Notes under the pieces: model-generated | Seen by the model: only the letters and a program-made list of their open reading frames with translations | What the model was told of the DNA's origin: nothing | Database searches by the model: none | Assembly (NCBI RefSeq): GCF_020103725.1 | Contig: NZ_JAHXBG010000012.1 | Span: 186,001 to 250,000 of the forward strand | Length of the DNA stretch: 64,000 nucleotides | Direction: 5' to 3' | Origin: Hyalangium gracile | GTDB taxonomy: Bacteria > Myxococcota > Myxococcia > Myxococcales > Myxococcaceae | Made by a program: the position numbers and the translations under genes | In this document: piece by piece, positions 38,601 to 45,849 of the stretch | How the letters are laid out: the number at the start of each line of letters is the position of its first letter | How positions within the stretch are numbered: position 1 is the first letter of the stretch

Positions 38601-39229
38601 TCCAGCAGCTTGCCCAGCCCCCAGTGCCCGAGCGTGTGGGCCACGTACGCGTAGCTCACCATCATCACGATGAAGACGAGCACGCTGCCCAGGTAGCTCG
38701 CCATCGGGCGCCGGCTCAGCGCCGCCAGGGTGAAGCCGAGCGCCGTGGCGAGGAAGGCGTTGGGCAGCGCAAGGAAGACGTAGGCGCCGAGGTAGGCCTC
38801 CGGCCGAAAGGGCCCGAGCAGCTGCGGCTCCAGGCCGGGAGAGAGCGTGGCGAGCTGCAGGCCCAGCGGCACGGCGAGCAGGATGAGCGCCTGAAGGACG
38901 AAGGCGGCGAGGAAGCGGCCCCCCAGATAGGCCCCCTTGCCCACCGGGGTGGTGTAGACGAGCGGGTGCATGCGCAGCTGCACGTCCCTCGCGGCCGCAT
39001 CGCCCGCGAGCTGGGCGCTCACCAGCAGCCCCATCAGGCTGCCCATGAGGGTGACGATGGCAATGACGATGGGCGCGTTGAAGAAGTAGCCGCCGTCGCG
39101 TGCTTGCTCGAACTGCGCCTCCGTCGCCACCTGGTAGGTGAACCCCGTCATCGCCACGAAGCACAGCCAGGGGAAGACGCGCCGCGCCTGCTGCGCGAGC
39201 TCGTAGCGCAGCACCTCGCGCAGGCTCAT
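35609..39229 (-). CDS. ABC-2-type permease fused to M1 aminopeptidase
   Basis: This 1206-residue protein has an N-terminal half made of two ABC-2-like membrane blocks (about 15-250 and 310-580, some twelve hydrophobic helices). The extracytoplasmic C-terminal half is of the gluzincin M1 type. The zinc motif HEVAHQWWGN has His937, Glu938 and His941, and WGN and FSLLHPEED fit M1 structure. The GAMEN substrate motif is replaced by HPGSGVGLHA. Such fusions occur with a cognate ATPase in Bacteroidetes and myxobacteria. ATG 39229 overlaps the ATPase stop (ATGA), so the ATPase partner is clear. It should act in the inner membrane with the peptidase outside. Whether it exports a substrate or processes peptides is unknown. 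Confidence 0.94.
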   Translation of the reverse strand: MSLREVLRYELAQQARRVFPWLCFVAMTGFTYQVATEAQFEQARDGGYFFNAPIVIAIVTLMGSLMGLLVSAQLAGDAAARDVQLRMHPLVYTTPVGKGAYLGGRFLAAFVLQALILLAVPLGLQLATLSPGLEPQLLGPFRPEAYLGAYVFLALPNAFLATALGFTLAALSRRPMASYLGSVLVFIVMMVSYAYVAHTLGHWGLGKLLDPLGFTVVNELSRSWTDTEKSTRPVALEGALLTNRLLWMGIALGLLALTHLRFRFAHPHTETHRWGRRSRAAARQTAAERPAPIAVPRVLRGFGPAARARQVGAVAWHSFRALVKGGGALALVTMPALLLLIAPEVISHVGVPMMPTTEQLLGFIGASGDLLSLLIPLFTVWCAGELVWREREAGLSEMADAAPVPDWVPFLGKLGGLALVLVALHALLLAAALAIQVSSGYTHFEPGLYLRILFGLQLAERLLFALLALTVHVLVDHKYVGHLVLVLAHGLRAFAASLGLEHHLLVYGASPGWSYSDMRGFGPSLGPWLWFTLYWAAWALLLAVAARLLWVRGREGGFRARLRLARTRLGRPVLATAALATGLILGVGGFILYNTNVLNTFRTAADARAQSAEYERRYGRYADVPQPQLTGTRLHVELYPRRREAALRGTYQLVNSGTAPIETIHLAPAPDVETAEVRFDPPATVQLSDEALGHRIYALAQPLQPGDSLQLHFEVRYAPRGFPNDGPDASVTANGTYFVHRTLLPALGYQQRRELSNAGERRKHGLAPRPAVRALDEGDDVAREGSGPRIAFEAVVGTDEGQVALAPGALLSTWAERGRRYFHYVTDVPIDNDYAFYSADYAVHEGRWKDVTIQVFHHPGHGHNVARMVKSVQASLDYLSGQFGPYPHRQLRFVEHPGSGVGLHAAPVNVSFREGFSLLHPEEDPRDIDFPFAVVAHEVAHQWWGNQVTPAWMEGAPVLSESMAWYSALSVVEKAHGAAHLGRLMDRMREAYLTPRNRAGVPLLRATDWFLAYRKGPFAMYALREYVGEARVNTALRRMIERYGAGVPPLPTSLDLYRELQAVTPEEQRGLLHDLFEANTFWALQARRATAEPVGDGTWWVTLDVQARKETVDPEGHATEVALDEFVEVGVYAAGKDGAQGEPLYLERHRLRSGAQSLRVRVKSEPARAGIDPRHLLIDVNPEDNVEAVKRAEELALRAGGDAQGR

Positions 39230-40137
39230 GACGCCACCTCGAGCGTGGGCCGCGCGGCGCGCGCTCCGGAGTGCCCCGCCATGATGCTGAAGTAGACGTC
39301 CTCGAGTCCCGGCTCCACGGGCTCGAACCCGGGCGCCGGTGCGCTCTCGGCGTAGACGCGCACCACCGTGCGTCCCGCCAGCAGCTTCGTGGAGATGACG
39401 GCGTGCGCGCGCTCGAGCGCCTCCAGCTCCGCGCGTGCGACGGTGCGGCGCCAGATGCGCCCGCGCAGCGCCTCCACCGCGCGCGGGGGCTCTGCCTCCA
39501 GGAGGATCTCCCCCCGGTTGATGATCGCCATCCGGCTGCAAAGCTCCGCCACGTCCTCCACGATGTGCGTGGAGAGGATGACCACGCTGCGCTCGCCGAG
39601 CCCGCTGAGCAGGTTGAGGAAGCGCACCCGCTCGGCCGGGTCCAGGCCCGCCGTGGGCTCGTCCACGATGATGAGGCGCGGATCGCCGAGCAGCGCCACC
39701 GCCACGCCGAAGCGCTGCCGCATCCCGCCCGAGTAGCCGCCCAGCCGCTCCTTGCGCACCGCGTACAGGTTCGTCTGGTGCAGCAGCGCGTCCACTGTCT
39801 CCCGGCGCACGCGCTTGTCCGTGATCCCCTTGAGGATGGCGAAGTGCTCGAGCAGCCGCTCCGCGCTCTCCTTCGGGTACACGCCGAACTCCTGCGGCAG
39901 GTAGCCGAGCGAGGCGCGCACCCGCTCCTTCTCGCGCAGCACGTCCACGTCCCCCAGCCGGATGCTGCCCGCATCCGGCTCCTGCAGCGTGGCGAGCGTG
40001 CGCATCAGCGTGCTCTTGCCCGCGCCGTTGGGGCCCAGCAGCCCGTACATCCCCGCCAGGATGGTGAGCGTGACGTCGCGCAGGGCATGCACTCCGTTCG
40101 CGTAGGTCTTCGAGAGGTTGCGAATCTGCAGTTCCAT
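39226..40137 (-). CDS. ABC transporter ATP-binding protein
   Basis: This 303-residue ATPase has Walker A GPNGAGKST, Q-loop YLPQE, signature YSGGMRQR, Walker B RLIIVDEPTAGLDP and switch His in STHIVED. It energises the permease-peptidase fusion, whose start overlaps its stop (ATGA). The ATG at 40137 is chosen because the nucleotide-binding domain begins immediately after it; upstream in-frame sequence is Pro-rich. Its C-terminal 80 residues form a regulatory tail typical of ABC-2 exporters. It lies 117 bases behind the membrane-protein gene at 40255. Confidence 0.95.
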   Translation of the reverse strand: MELQIRNLSKTYANGVHALRDVTLTILAGMYGLLGPNGAGKSTLMRTLATLQEPDAGSIRLGDVDVLREKERVRASLGYLPQEFGVYPKESAERLLEHFAILKGITDKRVRRETVDALLHQTNLYAVRKERLGGYSGGMRQRFGVAVALLGDPRLIIVDEPTAGLDPAERVRFLNLLSGLGERSVVILSTHIVEDVAELCSRMAIINRGEILLEAEPPRAVEALRGRIWRRTVARAELEALERAHAVISTKLLAGRTVVRVYAESAPAPGFEPVEPGLEDVYFSIMAGHSGARAARPTLEVAS

Positions 40138-40254
40138 CGGACACCCGGGGGGGAGAGGAGCTTCGGCGTGAGGCAAGGCGGTGGCGTCGCCGTCCCCCAT
40201 GGCGGAAGACGGCGGGGTGAAGGGGCGGGCGGTGAGACGCGCGGGAGGGGCCGC

Positions 40255-41184
40255 TCAGCCCCGGCGCTGCTCCCGGTGTCGGGACGCCGCGGCCCAGAGG
40301 GCGACGATGCCCGTTCCCATCCACAGCAGCGTGGCCAGGGCCCACTGGCCCAGGTGCGGCAGCGCCCGCCACACGCCCACCGTCTCGCCGGTGGTGAGGG
40401 TCACCTCGGTATGGAGGGTCTCGGCCTTCGCGGTGAGCAGCGCGTCGACGCCGTAGCGGCCGGTGAAGAACGTCTGCAGCAGGCCCTCCAGCCGGTCCAC
40501 GAGCCACCCGGCGCTCATCGCCTGGCTGACGGAGAGCACGAGGAAGACGGCGAGCACTCCTCCGGCGAGCCAGCGCAGCGGGCGGCGCAGTCCCAGCATC
40601 AGCGCGCTGGCGAGCACGTAGGCGCCGCTCGCCGCGGTGAAGGGGACGAGCCACAGCAGCGGCTGCGGCGCCCGGCGCAGGGGCTGCAACGCCGCCGGGT
40701 CCACGTCCTTCGCCCCCGCGACGGCGCCCGGCAGCAGCCGCAGTGTCTCCTCCGCGAGCGGGTTGCCGCCGGAGAGCAGCGTGAGCGCGAGCAGCCAGAG
40801 GAAGAGGAGCGCCACGGCCGCCATCAGCCACACCCACCCGGCGAGGACCTTGGCCAGCGCGTGCTGGCGCCGGTCCACCGGGAGCGTCCAGAAGAAGCCT
40901 GGCCCGAAGCGCTGCTCTCCCCGCCAGACGAAGAGGGGAAGCAGCAGCCCCGCCAGGCCCGGCACCATCGAGAGCTCGGGGTGGAAGCTGAAGGGCCCGG
41001 CGCCCGCGAGCAGCTGCTTCACGCTGAGCACCGTCGCCAGCGTGAGCAGCGCCGCAGCCCCGAGCGCGGGCGCCCGGAGGACGAGGCCCACCGCCCGCAC
41101 CTGCTCGCGTAGCACGGCCCCCGCGCGCGGCGGGACGTGCGGCGCGGCGGGCAGAGACGGGGTGGTGGGTGTGGGGGACATCAT
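40255..41184 (-). CDS. ABC-2-like membrane permease subunit
   Basis: This 309-residue protein has about six hydrophobic helices and no known catalytic motif. The order of genes (GntR, ATPase, this protein) shows it is the membrane partner of the ATPase at 41181-42149. The start overlaps that gene's stop (ATGA at 41181-41184), with GAGGAG upstream, so the two are translationally coupled. Substrate is unknown; systems of this kind, with a YtrA-type regulator, often export antibiotics or respond to envelope stress. Confidence 0.85.
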   Translation of the reverse strand: MMSPTPTTPSLPAAPHVPPRAGAVLREQVRAVGLVLRAPALGAAALLTLATVLSVKQLLAGAGPFSFHPELSMVPGLAGLLLPLFVWRGEQRFGPGFFWTLPVDRRQHALAKVLAGWVWLMAAVALLFLWLLALTLLSGGNPLAEETLRLLPGAVAGAKDVDPAALQPLRRAPQPLLWLVPFTAASGAYVLASALMLGLRRPLRWLAGGVLAVFLVLSVSQAMSAGWLVDRLEGLLQTFFTGRYGVDALLTAKAETLHTEVTLTTGETVGVWRALPHLGQWALATLLWMGTGIVALWAAASRHREQRRG

Positions 41185-42149
41185 CGCGAGAGCTCCTCGG
41201 GGAAGAAGGCGAGCGCCGCGTCCTCGAGCGGCAGGGACGTCACCTCGCGCACCCGCGCTCCGGAGTGCGTGAGCCGCTCCGTCACCTCATGCTCCTCGCC
41301 CACCAGCGTCCACTGCAGCTCGCGGCCTGCGCTCGAGCGCCGTAGCCCCGCGCCCTGAAGCCCCGCCGGCGGCTCCCAGCGCTCCGGCACCGCCACCCGG
41401 TAGCTCCGCACCGTGCGCTGCAACTCCTCGCGCGAAAGCTGTGCGACGAGCTTCCCGTCGCGCAGCACCCCCACGTGGTCCGCGAGGCTCTCCACCTCGT
41501 GGAGGTGGTGCGTGGAGATGAGCACGGTGGTCGGCGTGTCGGCGAGGTGCTCGGCCAGCAGGGTCAGCGTGCGCTTGCGCACCACCGGGTCCAGCCCGTC
41601 CGTGGGCTCGTCCAGGAGCAGCAGGGGAGGGCGATGCGCCATCGCCAGCACCAGCTGCAGCCGCCGCGTCTCACCCTTGGAGAGCGCGCTCACCTTGCGC
41701 TGCAAGCGCAGGCTGAAGGCGTTCGCCAGGTGCTCGGCGTAGGCGCGCTCCCAGGCGGGGTAGTAGGCCGCCGCGTGCCGCAGCAGCCGGCCACACGTCA
41801 TCCAGCCGTAGTCCTGCGCATGGTGCTCCGGCACGTATCCCACCCGCGCCCGCACCTCGGGGCCGCGCAGCGCCGTGTCCAGCCCCAGCACCTGCGCGCT
41901 GCCCGCGTCCGGGCGCTCCAGGTTCATCAGCACCTTGAGCGCCGTACTCTTTCCCGCGCCGTTCGCCCCCACCAGCACGTAGACCGCGCCGGCGGGGACG
42001 CGCAGGTCCACGCGCTCGAGCGCCGTCTCGCCGCCGTAGCGCTTGGACAGCCCGTGCGTGGCCACCGCCCAGGTAGCCGTCCCCGGCTCGGTGTGGTTCA
42101 GGCCGCTCATCTCTCGACTCCCTTGCTCGGCGTGGATCAGGCGCATCAT
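41181..42149 (-). CDS. ABC transporter ATP-binding protein
   Basis: This 322-residue ATPase has Walker A GANGAGKST, signature LSKGETRR (a K at the second position of the usual LSGGQ), Walker B PLLLLDEPTDGLDP and switch His in STHHLHE. ATG 42149 overlaps the GntR stop (ATGA) and has GGGAG at ideal spacing. MSGLNH at 42110, also with a good site, is a possible alternative start. It pairs with the membrane protein at 40255-41184 and forms the first half of the GntR-controlled operon. Confidence 0.94.
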   Translation of the reverse strand: MMRLIHAEQGSREMSGLNHTEPGTATWAVATHGLSKRYGGETALERVDLRVPAGAVYVLVGANGAGKSTALKVLMNLERPDAGSAQVLGLDTALRGPEVRARVGYVPEHHAQDYGWMTCGRLLRHAAAYYPAWERAYAEHLANAFSLRLQRKVSALSKGETRRLQLVLAMAHRPPLLLLDEPTDGLDPVVRKRTLTLLAEHLADTPTTVLISTHHLHEVESLADHVGVLRDGKLVAQLSREELQRTVRSYRVAVPERWEPPAGLQGAGLRRSSAGRELQWTLVGEEHEVTERLTHSGARVREVTSLPLEDAALAFFPEELSR

Positions 42150-42565
42150 TCGTCGTCTCCCTGGCCCGCGGCGGAGGCCGGACCGGAGCCCTGTCCCTCC
42201 TCTGCCGCTACCTCGCGCAGGCTCTTCACCAGCTCCTCCAGGTCGAGCCCGCTGCGCCACGCCTCGCGCAGGGCGCGCCGGGCCACCTCGCGCGCCAGGG
42301 CGCGGCGCTCCCGGGCCTTGGGGTGCACGTCGGGCGAGACGAAGGTCCCTTGCCCCCGCCGCACGTAGACGACGCCCTGGCGCTCCAGCTCCCCGTAGGC
42401 CTGCGACACGGTGCGCGGGTTCACCGCCAGCTGCGAGGCGAGCTCCCGCACCGAGGGCATCGGGTCCTCGGGGCGGAGGGTTCCGAGCACGAGCGCACGC
42501 CGCACCTCGTCCACGATCTGGAGGTAGAGGGGCCGCGCGTCGCGCGGGTCGATGTTCACCAACAT
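42146..42565 (-). CDS. GntR-family regulator, YtrA-like
   Basis: This 139-residue regulator has an N-terminal winged HTH (about 10-75) with the GntR signature PSVRELASQLAVNPRTVSQAY and a short helical C-terminus (about 40 residues) rather than a large ligand domain. That is the YtrA subgroup, which represses its own ABC-transporter operon. ATG 42565 is supported by the conserved start ARPLYLQIVDEVRRAL just after it. A 6-base inverted repeat lies 19-40 bases upstream. Its overlap with the ATPase gene supports a single operon. Confidence 0.94.
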   Translation of the reverse strand: MLVNIDPRDARPLYLQIVDEVRRALVLGTLRPEDPMPSVRELASQLAVNPRTVSQAYGELERQGVVYVRRGQGTFVSPDVHPKARERRALAREVARRALREAWRSGLDLEELVKSLREVAAEEGQGSGPASAAGQGDDE

Positions 42566-42583
42566 CGGCGTCCCCGTGTGGCG

Positions 42584-42605
42584 GTGTTGCACATGACTAC
42601 AACAC
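42584..42605. promoter_or_regulatory. Candidate GntR/YtrA operator
   Basis: A perfect inverted repeat, GTGTTG-N10-CAACAC, sits 19-40 bases upstream of the GntR start, where a YtrA-type autorepressor would bind. The inference rests on position and symmetry alone. Confidence 0.45.
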
Positions 42606-42872
42606 TGCACCAGTGCACGGCTGTGCGCAAGAGGGGGCGACTGCGCGGTCGAAGGGAACGGGCGAGAGCAGAGGGGCAGCGAGGCACTCCACCGAGCAGC
42701 CGCCGCTCCACCTCGGAGCCCACTGGAGCCATCCCGCCTGGGCGGTGGGCCTGGGCCGAGCGAGCCCCATCGATCCTTCCCCGTCTCTGCCGGCTTGATT
42801 CAGAATGCCGGCCATGCCCGCCGTCGCGTTCGCGGCCCTCGGTGCACGCCATGCCCAGGGAAGAGAAGAACC
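42606..42872. other. Intergenic region between GntR operon and small membrane protein gene
   Basis: The 267 bases hold no gene I can support. TGCAC occurs twice near the operator end (TGCAC-CAG-TGCAC). The right end must contain the promoter of the gene at 42873. Confidence 0.5.
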
Positions 42873-43256
42873 ATGGAGAACAGCAAGTCACTCGCCGGAT
42901 TGCTTGGGCCCACGCTGCTCGCGCTGGGCCCAACTGAAGCCTTCAACATGGACATCTTCGCCGCGCAGACAGCACCGGTCGTCTACCTGAACGGCACGCT
43001 GCTCTTTGTAGCTGGCCTTGCCATTGTGCGAGCTCACAACGTGTGGAGCTTCAGCTGGCGCTGCCTCGTGACGGTGCTCGGGTGGCTCTCACTGGCCTTG
43101 GGGCTCTATCGCATGGTGGCTCCCACGGCACACCAGGCTGGGAAAGATCTTTTCACGTATTTGCTGCTCGCTGTCCTCACATGCATTGGCGGTCTGCTGA
43201 CCTACATGGCCTACCGTCCAGAGCGAACCGCGGCGGCGCCGCGAGCGCGCCATTGA
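42873..43256 (+). CDS. Small multipass membrane protein, unknown function
   Basis: This 127-residue protein has about four hydrophobic helices and a conserved-looking segment VAGLAIVRAHNVWSFSWR, shared by a family of small bacterial membrane proteins of unknown function. ATG 42873 follows AGGGAAGAGAAG. It is transcribed away from the GntR operon and towards a hairpin at 43385-43414 that resembles the ssrA terminator. Function cannot be deduced. Confidence 0.8.
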   Translation: MENSKSLAGLLGPTLLALGPTEAFNMDIFAAQTAPVVYLNGTLLFVAGLAIVRAHNVWSFSWRCLVTVLGWLSLALGLYRMVAPTAHQAGKDLFTYLLLAVLTCIGGLLTYMAYRPERTAAAPRARH

Positions 43257-43370
43257 CCCGAGGTGTCTCCCATCAGGGGCGCGGCGAGAGCCTGGGCTGG
43301 GCCTGTGGTTTGTCTCGAGCGCCTCAACACCCCGCTGCCTGGGGCTGTGGCCAGTTCCAGGTGCTTCACT

Positions 43371-43420
43371 GTAGCAACGCTCTGGCCGCCATCTGGCGGG
43401 TCGGGGTTTTCTTCTCCCCC
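43371..43420 (+). repeat. Diverged copy of the ssrA downstream/terminator sequence
   Basis: This 50-base stretch matches 35516-35565 without gaps at 43 positions (7 mismatches), from GTAGCAA through the hairpin and the T-rich tail. Most changes in the stem are compensated by G-U pairing, so it still folds and ends in TTTTCTTCTC, and it could terminate the gene at 42873-43256. The sequence before GTAGCAA is not tmRNA-like. Confidence 0.75.
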
Positions 43421-43452
43421 TGAAATGGGGCCCACGTACGACTTCGGGGGGC

Positions 43453-43986
43453 TCAGAACGGGTGGCCCTCGGTTTCGACGATGAGCTCGCCTCGGTTGAT
43501 GTGGACGATGAGCGTACGGGTCAGCTGCTCCCTCTGCGGCCCGGTCAGCTCCGGGTAGAGCCTCCTCAGCTCCTCGGCCTGTTCGTCTCCCCAGCGCCTC
43601 GTGCGCAGGGCCTCGTCCAGCAGCCGCTGTCCATGCTCTGGGAGCGCCAGGGCACCGGAGGAGGGCTCGGGCGGGGCCGGTGCGCGCTCGGCGACCTCCG
43701 AGGCAGCAGGGGCCTCCGTCGAGGCGCAGCGCTCCTCATGCAGTGCTTGGAGCAGCTCCGCTCGCAGGGCCGAGAGGTCCGGCGCGCTCACGACACAGCT
43801 CGTCCGCGGCTGGGCCATGGCCAGCCGTGACGGGAGCTCGTCGAGCTGGACACGGAGCGCTTCGAGCGCCTCCGGTGCCGGGGAAGGAGCGGGGGCGGGT
43901 GGGGCCATGAGCCACGACGTGCCGTGGCCCAGCGCCCACCCGACCAGCAGCGCGACCAGGAGCCATGCTCTGGGCATCGAAGCCAT
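43453..43986 (-). CDS. Single-pass exported or membrane-anchored protein, unknown function
   Basis: This 177-residue protein starts with a hydrophobic segment (AWLLVALLVGWALGHG), followed by a Pro/Ala-rich linker and an alpha-helical C-terminus with many acidic and Leu residues. The start at 43986 has a GAGGCGG site. It lies ten bases behind the secreted-protein gene on the same strand, and the two are likely one operon. No known domain is recognised. Confidence 0.72.
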   Translation of the reverse strand: MASMPRAWLLVALLVGWALGHGTSWLMAPPAPAPSPAPEALEALRVQLDELPSRLAMAQPRTSCVVSAPDLSALRAELLQALHEERCASTEAPAASEVAERAPAPPEPSSGALALPEHGQRLLDEALRTRRWGDEQAEELRRLYPELTGPQREQLTRTLIVHINRGELIVETEGHPF

Positions 43987-43996
43987 GGGCGCCGCC

Positions 43997-44425
43997 TCAG
44001 GGCTCCTTGGGCTCGTATTGCGAGTACGTGGCCACGGTCAGCCCGGTGCAGTTGCCCGTTCCATCCCAGGAGAAGCTGACGTACGAGTCCGAGTTGAGCG
44101 TACGCAGCGTCTCGATGAAGTCTGGATTCGACGAGCCGCACGAGACGGTGACGTTCTGCGCGTTGCGTGCCGAGCAGCTCATATAGGAGATGGTGGTGCC
44201 AGTGCCGGGGGTACCGCTGGTGGAGGCCGTGCACCCGATGTACTGGACGGTGTCCGAGCTGTTCCGGGCGCTTCCAAGGCGTCCAGAGGCAGTGCCGTTG
44301 CCGCCCGAGAACGTGATCGCCACCGAGCCACGAACCTTGGCGCCTGCCCAGGCGCTGGTGCTCAGTACGAGCGCCGCGAGCGTGACCAGCACTCCACCCG
44401 GTGAACTCCGCAGTTGCTTCATCAT
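43997..44425 (-). CDS. Secreted small protein with conserved cysteines, unknown function
   Basis: This 142-residue protein has a signal peptide (LVTLAALVLSTSAWA) and a Gly/Ser/Thr-rich mature part with four Cys (GC, SC, SC, NC segments) that could form two disulfides. Segments such as VAITFSGGNGTASG suggest beta structure, perhaps an outer-surface or spore-coat-type protein; this is only an impression. The ATG at 44425 follows GAGGAGGT at ideal spacing, but that site is embedded in a 12-base palindrome. The downstream gene at 43986 follows after ten bases. Confidence 0.75.
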   Translation of the reverse strand: MMKQLRSSPGGVLVTLAALVLSTSAWAGAKVRGSVAITFSGGNGTASGRLGSARNSSDTVQYIGCTASTSGTPGTGTTISYMSCSARNAQNVTVSCGSSNPDFIETLRTLNSDSYVSFSWDGTGNCTGLTVATYSQYEPKEP

Positions 44426-44437
44426 GGAGGTACCTCC
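44426..44437. promoter_or_regulatory. Ribosome-binding site inside a perfect palindrome
   Basis: GGAGGTACCTCC is a self-complementary 12-mer directly upstream of the start of the secreted-protein gene (44425). The Shine-Dalgarno sequence sits in one arm, so the arms could occlude it or bind a dimeric regulator. Confidence 0.4.
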
Positions 44438-44742
44438 TCGAGAACGCTGTCCTGGATGGACAAGGCTCCAAGGAGCAACTGCGATGCCAGGGAGGAGCCG
44501 AGGGGGCGGAGTGAAGCGGCTCACCAGCATTGTGGTGATTCACCATGGGAGCCCCGCCGCGAGGTGCACGCATGATGCAGAACACGGCGGAGGGGGTGGG
44601 GAGGCGTCGGACGAGAAATCCACGAGGACCTCGGGAGCGACGGGGCTTCCTGCTGCTCCCGGGCTGCCTCCTGAAAGGCCAGCCCTTGCTGCGCCTGCTG
44701 GAGCCGCTCAACGAGCAGACCAGGGCTGGCAACGTCCGGGAC
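44438..44742. other. Intergenic region
   Basis: These 305 bases separate the secreted-protein gene from the trigger-factor-like gene on the same strand. I see no gene, terminator or repeat in it. The promoter of the leftward secreted-protein operon should lie near its left end, upstream of 44437. Confidence 0.4.
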
Positions 44743-45825
44743 TCAGGCGCCCTCGAACTCGATCTTCGCCTGCTTCATGACGTGGTCCACCGCCAGGAGG
44801 TGCCAGGCCACCTGCTCGATACGGGCATGTTGCTGGGGCTCGGCCTTCAGGGAGGCAACGACCGCGGCCGGTGACAGCCCCTGGGATGCAGCCTCGTCGA
44901 ACAGCAGCTTCTCCACGCGCTCGGGGGTGAGCGTCAGGTGGTCACGCTGGATGATCGCGCCCAGCGCCAGGGCGATGCGCAACCGGAACTGCATCTCCTG
45001 GCGCATCGACTCGTCCTGGAGCCATGTGTTGAGTGACTCCTCCTGCTCCTCGTCGGAGAAGTTCAGCTCGGCCACCGCGGCGCCCTCGGTGGCGCCCCAG
45101 CGCCGGCGGATCTCCTCGTCCACCACCTCGCGGGGAAGCTCCACCGCCGTACGCCGGGCCACCTCGGCCAGCACCAACTGTTGCGCCTGCAGCAGCAGCA
45201 GCTGGGTATGCTCCTCCTTCATCTGCGCGACGACGCTCTGGGTGGCCTCTTCGATGGTCTTGCCGCGGCCGAAGGCCTGGAGGAACCCGGGGCTGTCCAG
45301 CACCGGGTACGTCACCTCGCGCGCCGCCAGGATCTGAATCGGGAAGCGCGCGGAGGCGCCCCGGAGCGAAGCGACCGGGTAGTCGTCCGGCAGGGTGACG
45401 TCCGCCACGAGCCCCTTGACGGGCGCCTGACCCACGATGGCCTCGTACAGCCCGGGCAGCAGCGGCTCGGGCTCCATCAGCAGCCACTCCCTCGTCTTCA
45501 CGCTGAAGGGGATGAGGCGCCCCTGGCAGTAGCCCGCCAGGTTGAGCAGCACCTCGTCTCCCCAGGCGAGCTTCTCGGTGGGCAGGCGCGCACGCTCGGT
45601 GGCCCAGGGGCGCGCCAGCTCGAGGAAGCGCTTGCGAACCTGGGCCGCCGTGAAGCCCTTGGGGGCAGGGACCTTGACGGCCAGTCCCTCCAACGAGGGG
45701 GCTTGCACCTGCGGCAGCTGCACCTGTCTGCCCTGCGCCGCCTTCTTCGCGGGGGAGACGTAGAGTGGAATATCGGAGGACTTCCAGCCGGAGAGGATTC
45801 TCGATGCGTTCTTCTTGGATTCCAT
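44743..45825 (-). CDS. Trigger-factor-like chaperone lacking the ribosome-binding domain
   Basis: This 360-residue protein aligns with the FKBP-type middle domain and the C-terminal arm domain of trigger factor. The segments LLPGLYEAIVG and ADVTLPDDYP match the FKBP core, and the long helical region TIEEATQSVVAQMKEEHTQLL matches the arms. Trigger factors are usually about 430 residues. Here the N-terminal ribosome-docking domain is missing and replaced by about 90 residues of Pro/Lys-rich linker. It should therefore act as a free holdase/peptidyl-prolyl isomerase. ATG 45825 follows GGGAG. It is the same-strand neighbour, 24 bases downstream, of the Ala-rich repeat protein gene. A dedicated client is possible but inferred. 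Confidence 0.82.
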   Translation of the reverse strand: MESKKNASRILSGWKSSDIPLYVSPAKKAAQGRQVQLPQVQAPSLEGLAVKVPAPKGFTAAQVRKRFLELARPWATERARLPTEKLAWGDEVLLNLAGYCQGRLIPFSVKTREWLLMEPEPLLPGLYEAIVGQAPVKGLVADVTLPDDYPVASLRGASARFPIQILAAREVTYPVLDSPGFLQAFGRGKTIEEATQSVVAQMKEEHTQLLLLQAQQLVLAEVARRTAVELPREVVDEEIRRRWGATEGAAVAELNFSDEEQEESLNTWLQDESMRQEMQFRLRIALALGAIIQRDHLTLTPERVEKLLFDEAASQGLSPAAVVASLKAEPQQHARIEQVAWHLLAVDHVMKQAKIEFEGA

Positions 45826-45849
45826 TCCGTGCGCTCCCTGGCGTCGAGA

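Noticed and set aside
39230-40837. Leftward in-frame extension of the permease-peptidase gene up to 40837
   Set aside because: The extended part lies in the wrong frame across the ATPase gene and is Arg/Gly-rich. ATG 39229 has a good ribosome-binding site and overlaps the ATPase stop.
35570-43370. Integrase or phage genes in the interval flanked by the ssrA terminator copies
   Set aside because: All genes there are a GntR regulator, ABC components, a peptidase fusion and a small membrane protein; no recombinase was seen, so an active island is not supported.
43211-43435. Leftward 74-residue open frame next to the ssrA-terminator copy
   Set aside because: It overlaps the hairpin, lacks a ribosome-binding site and has no coding signal.
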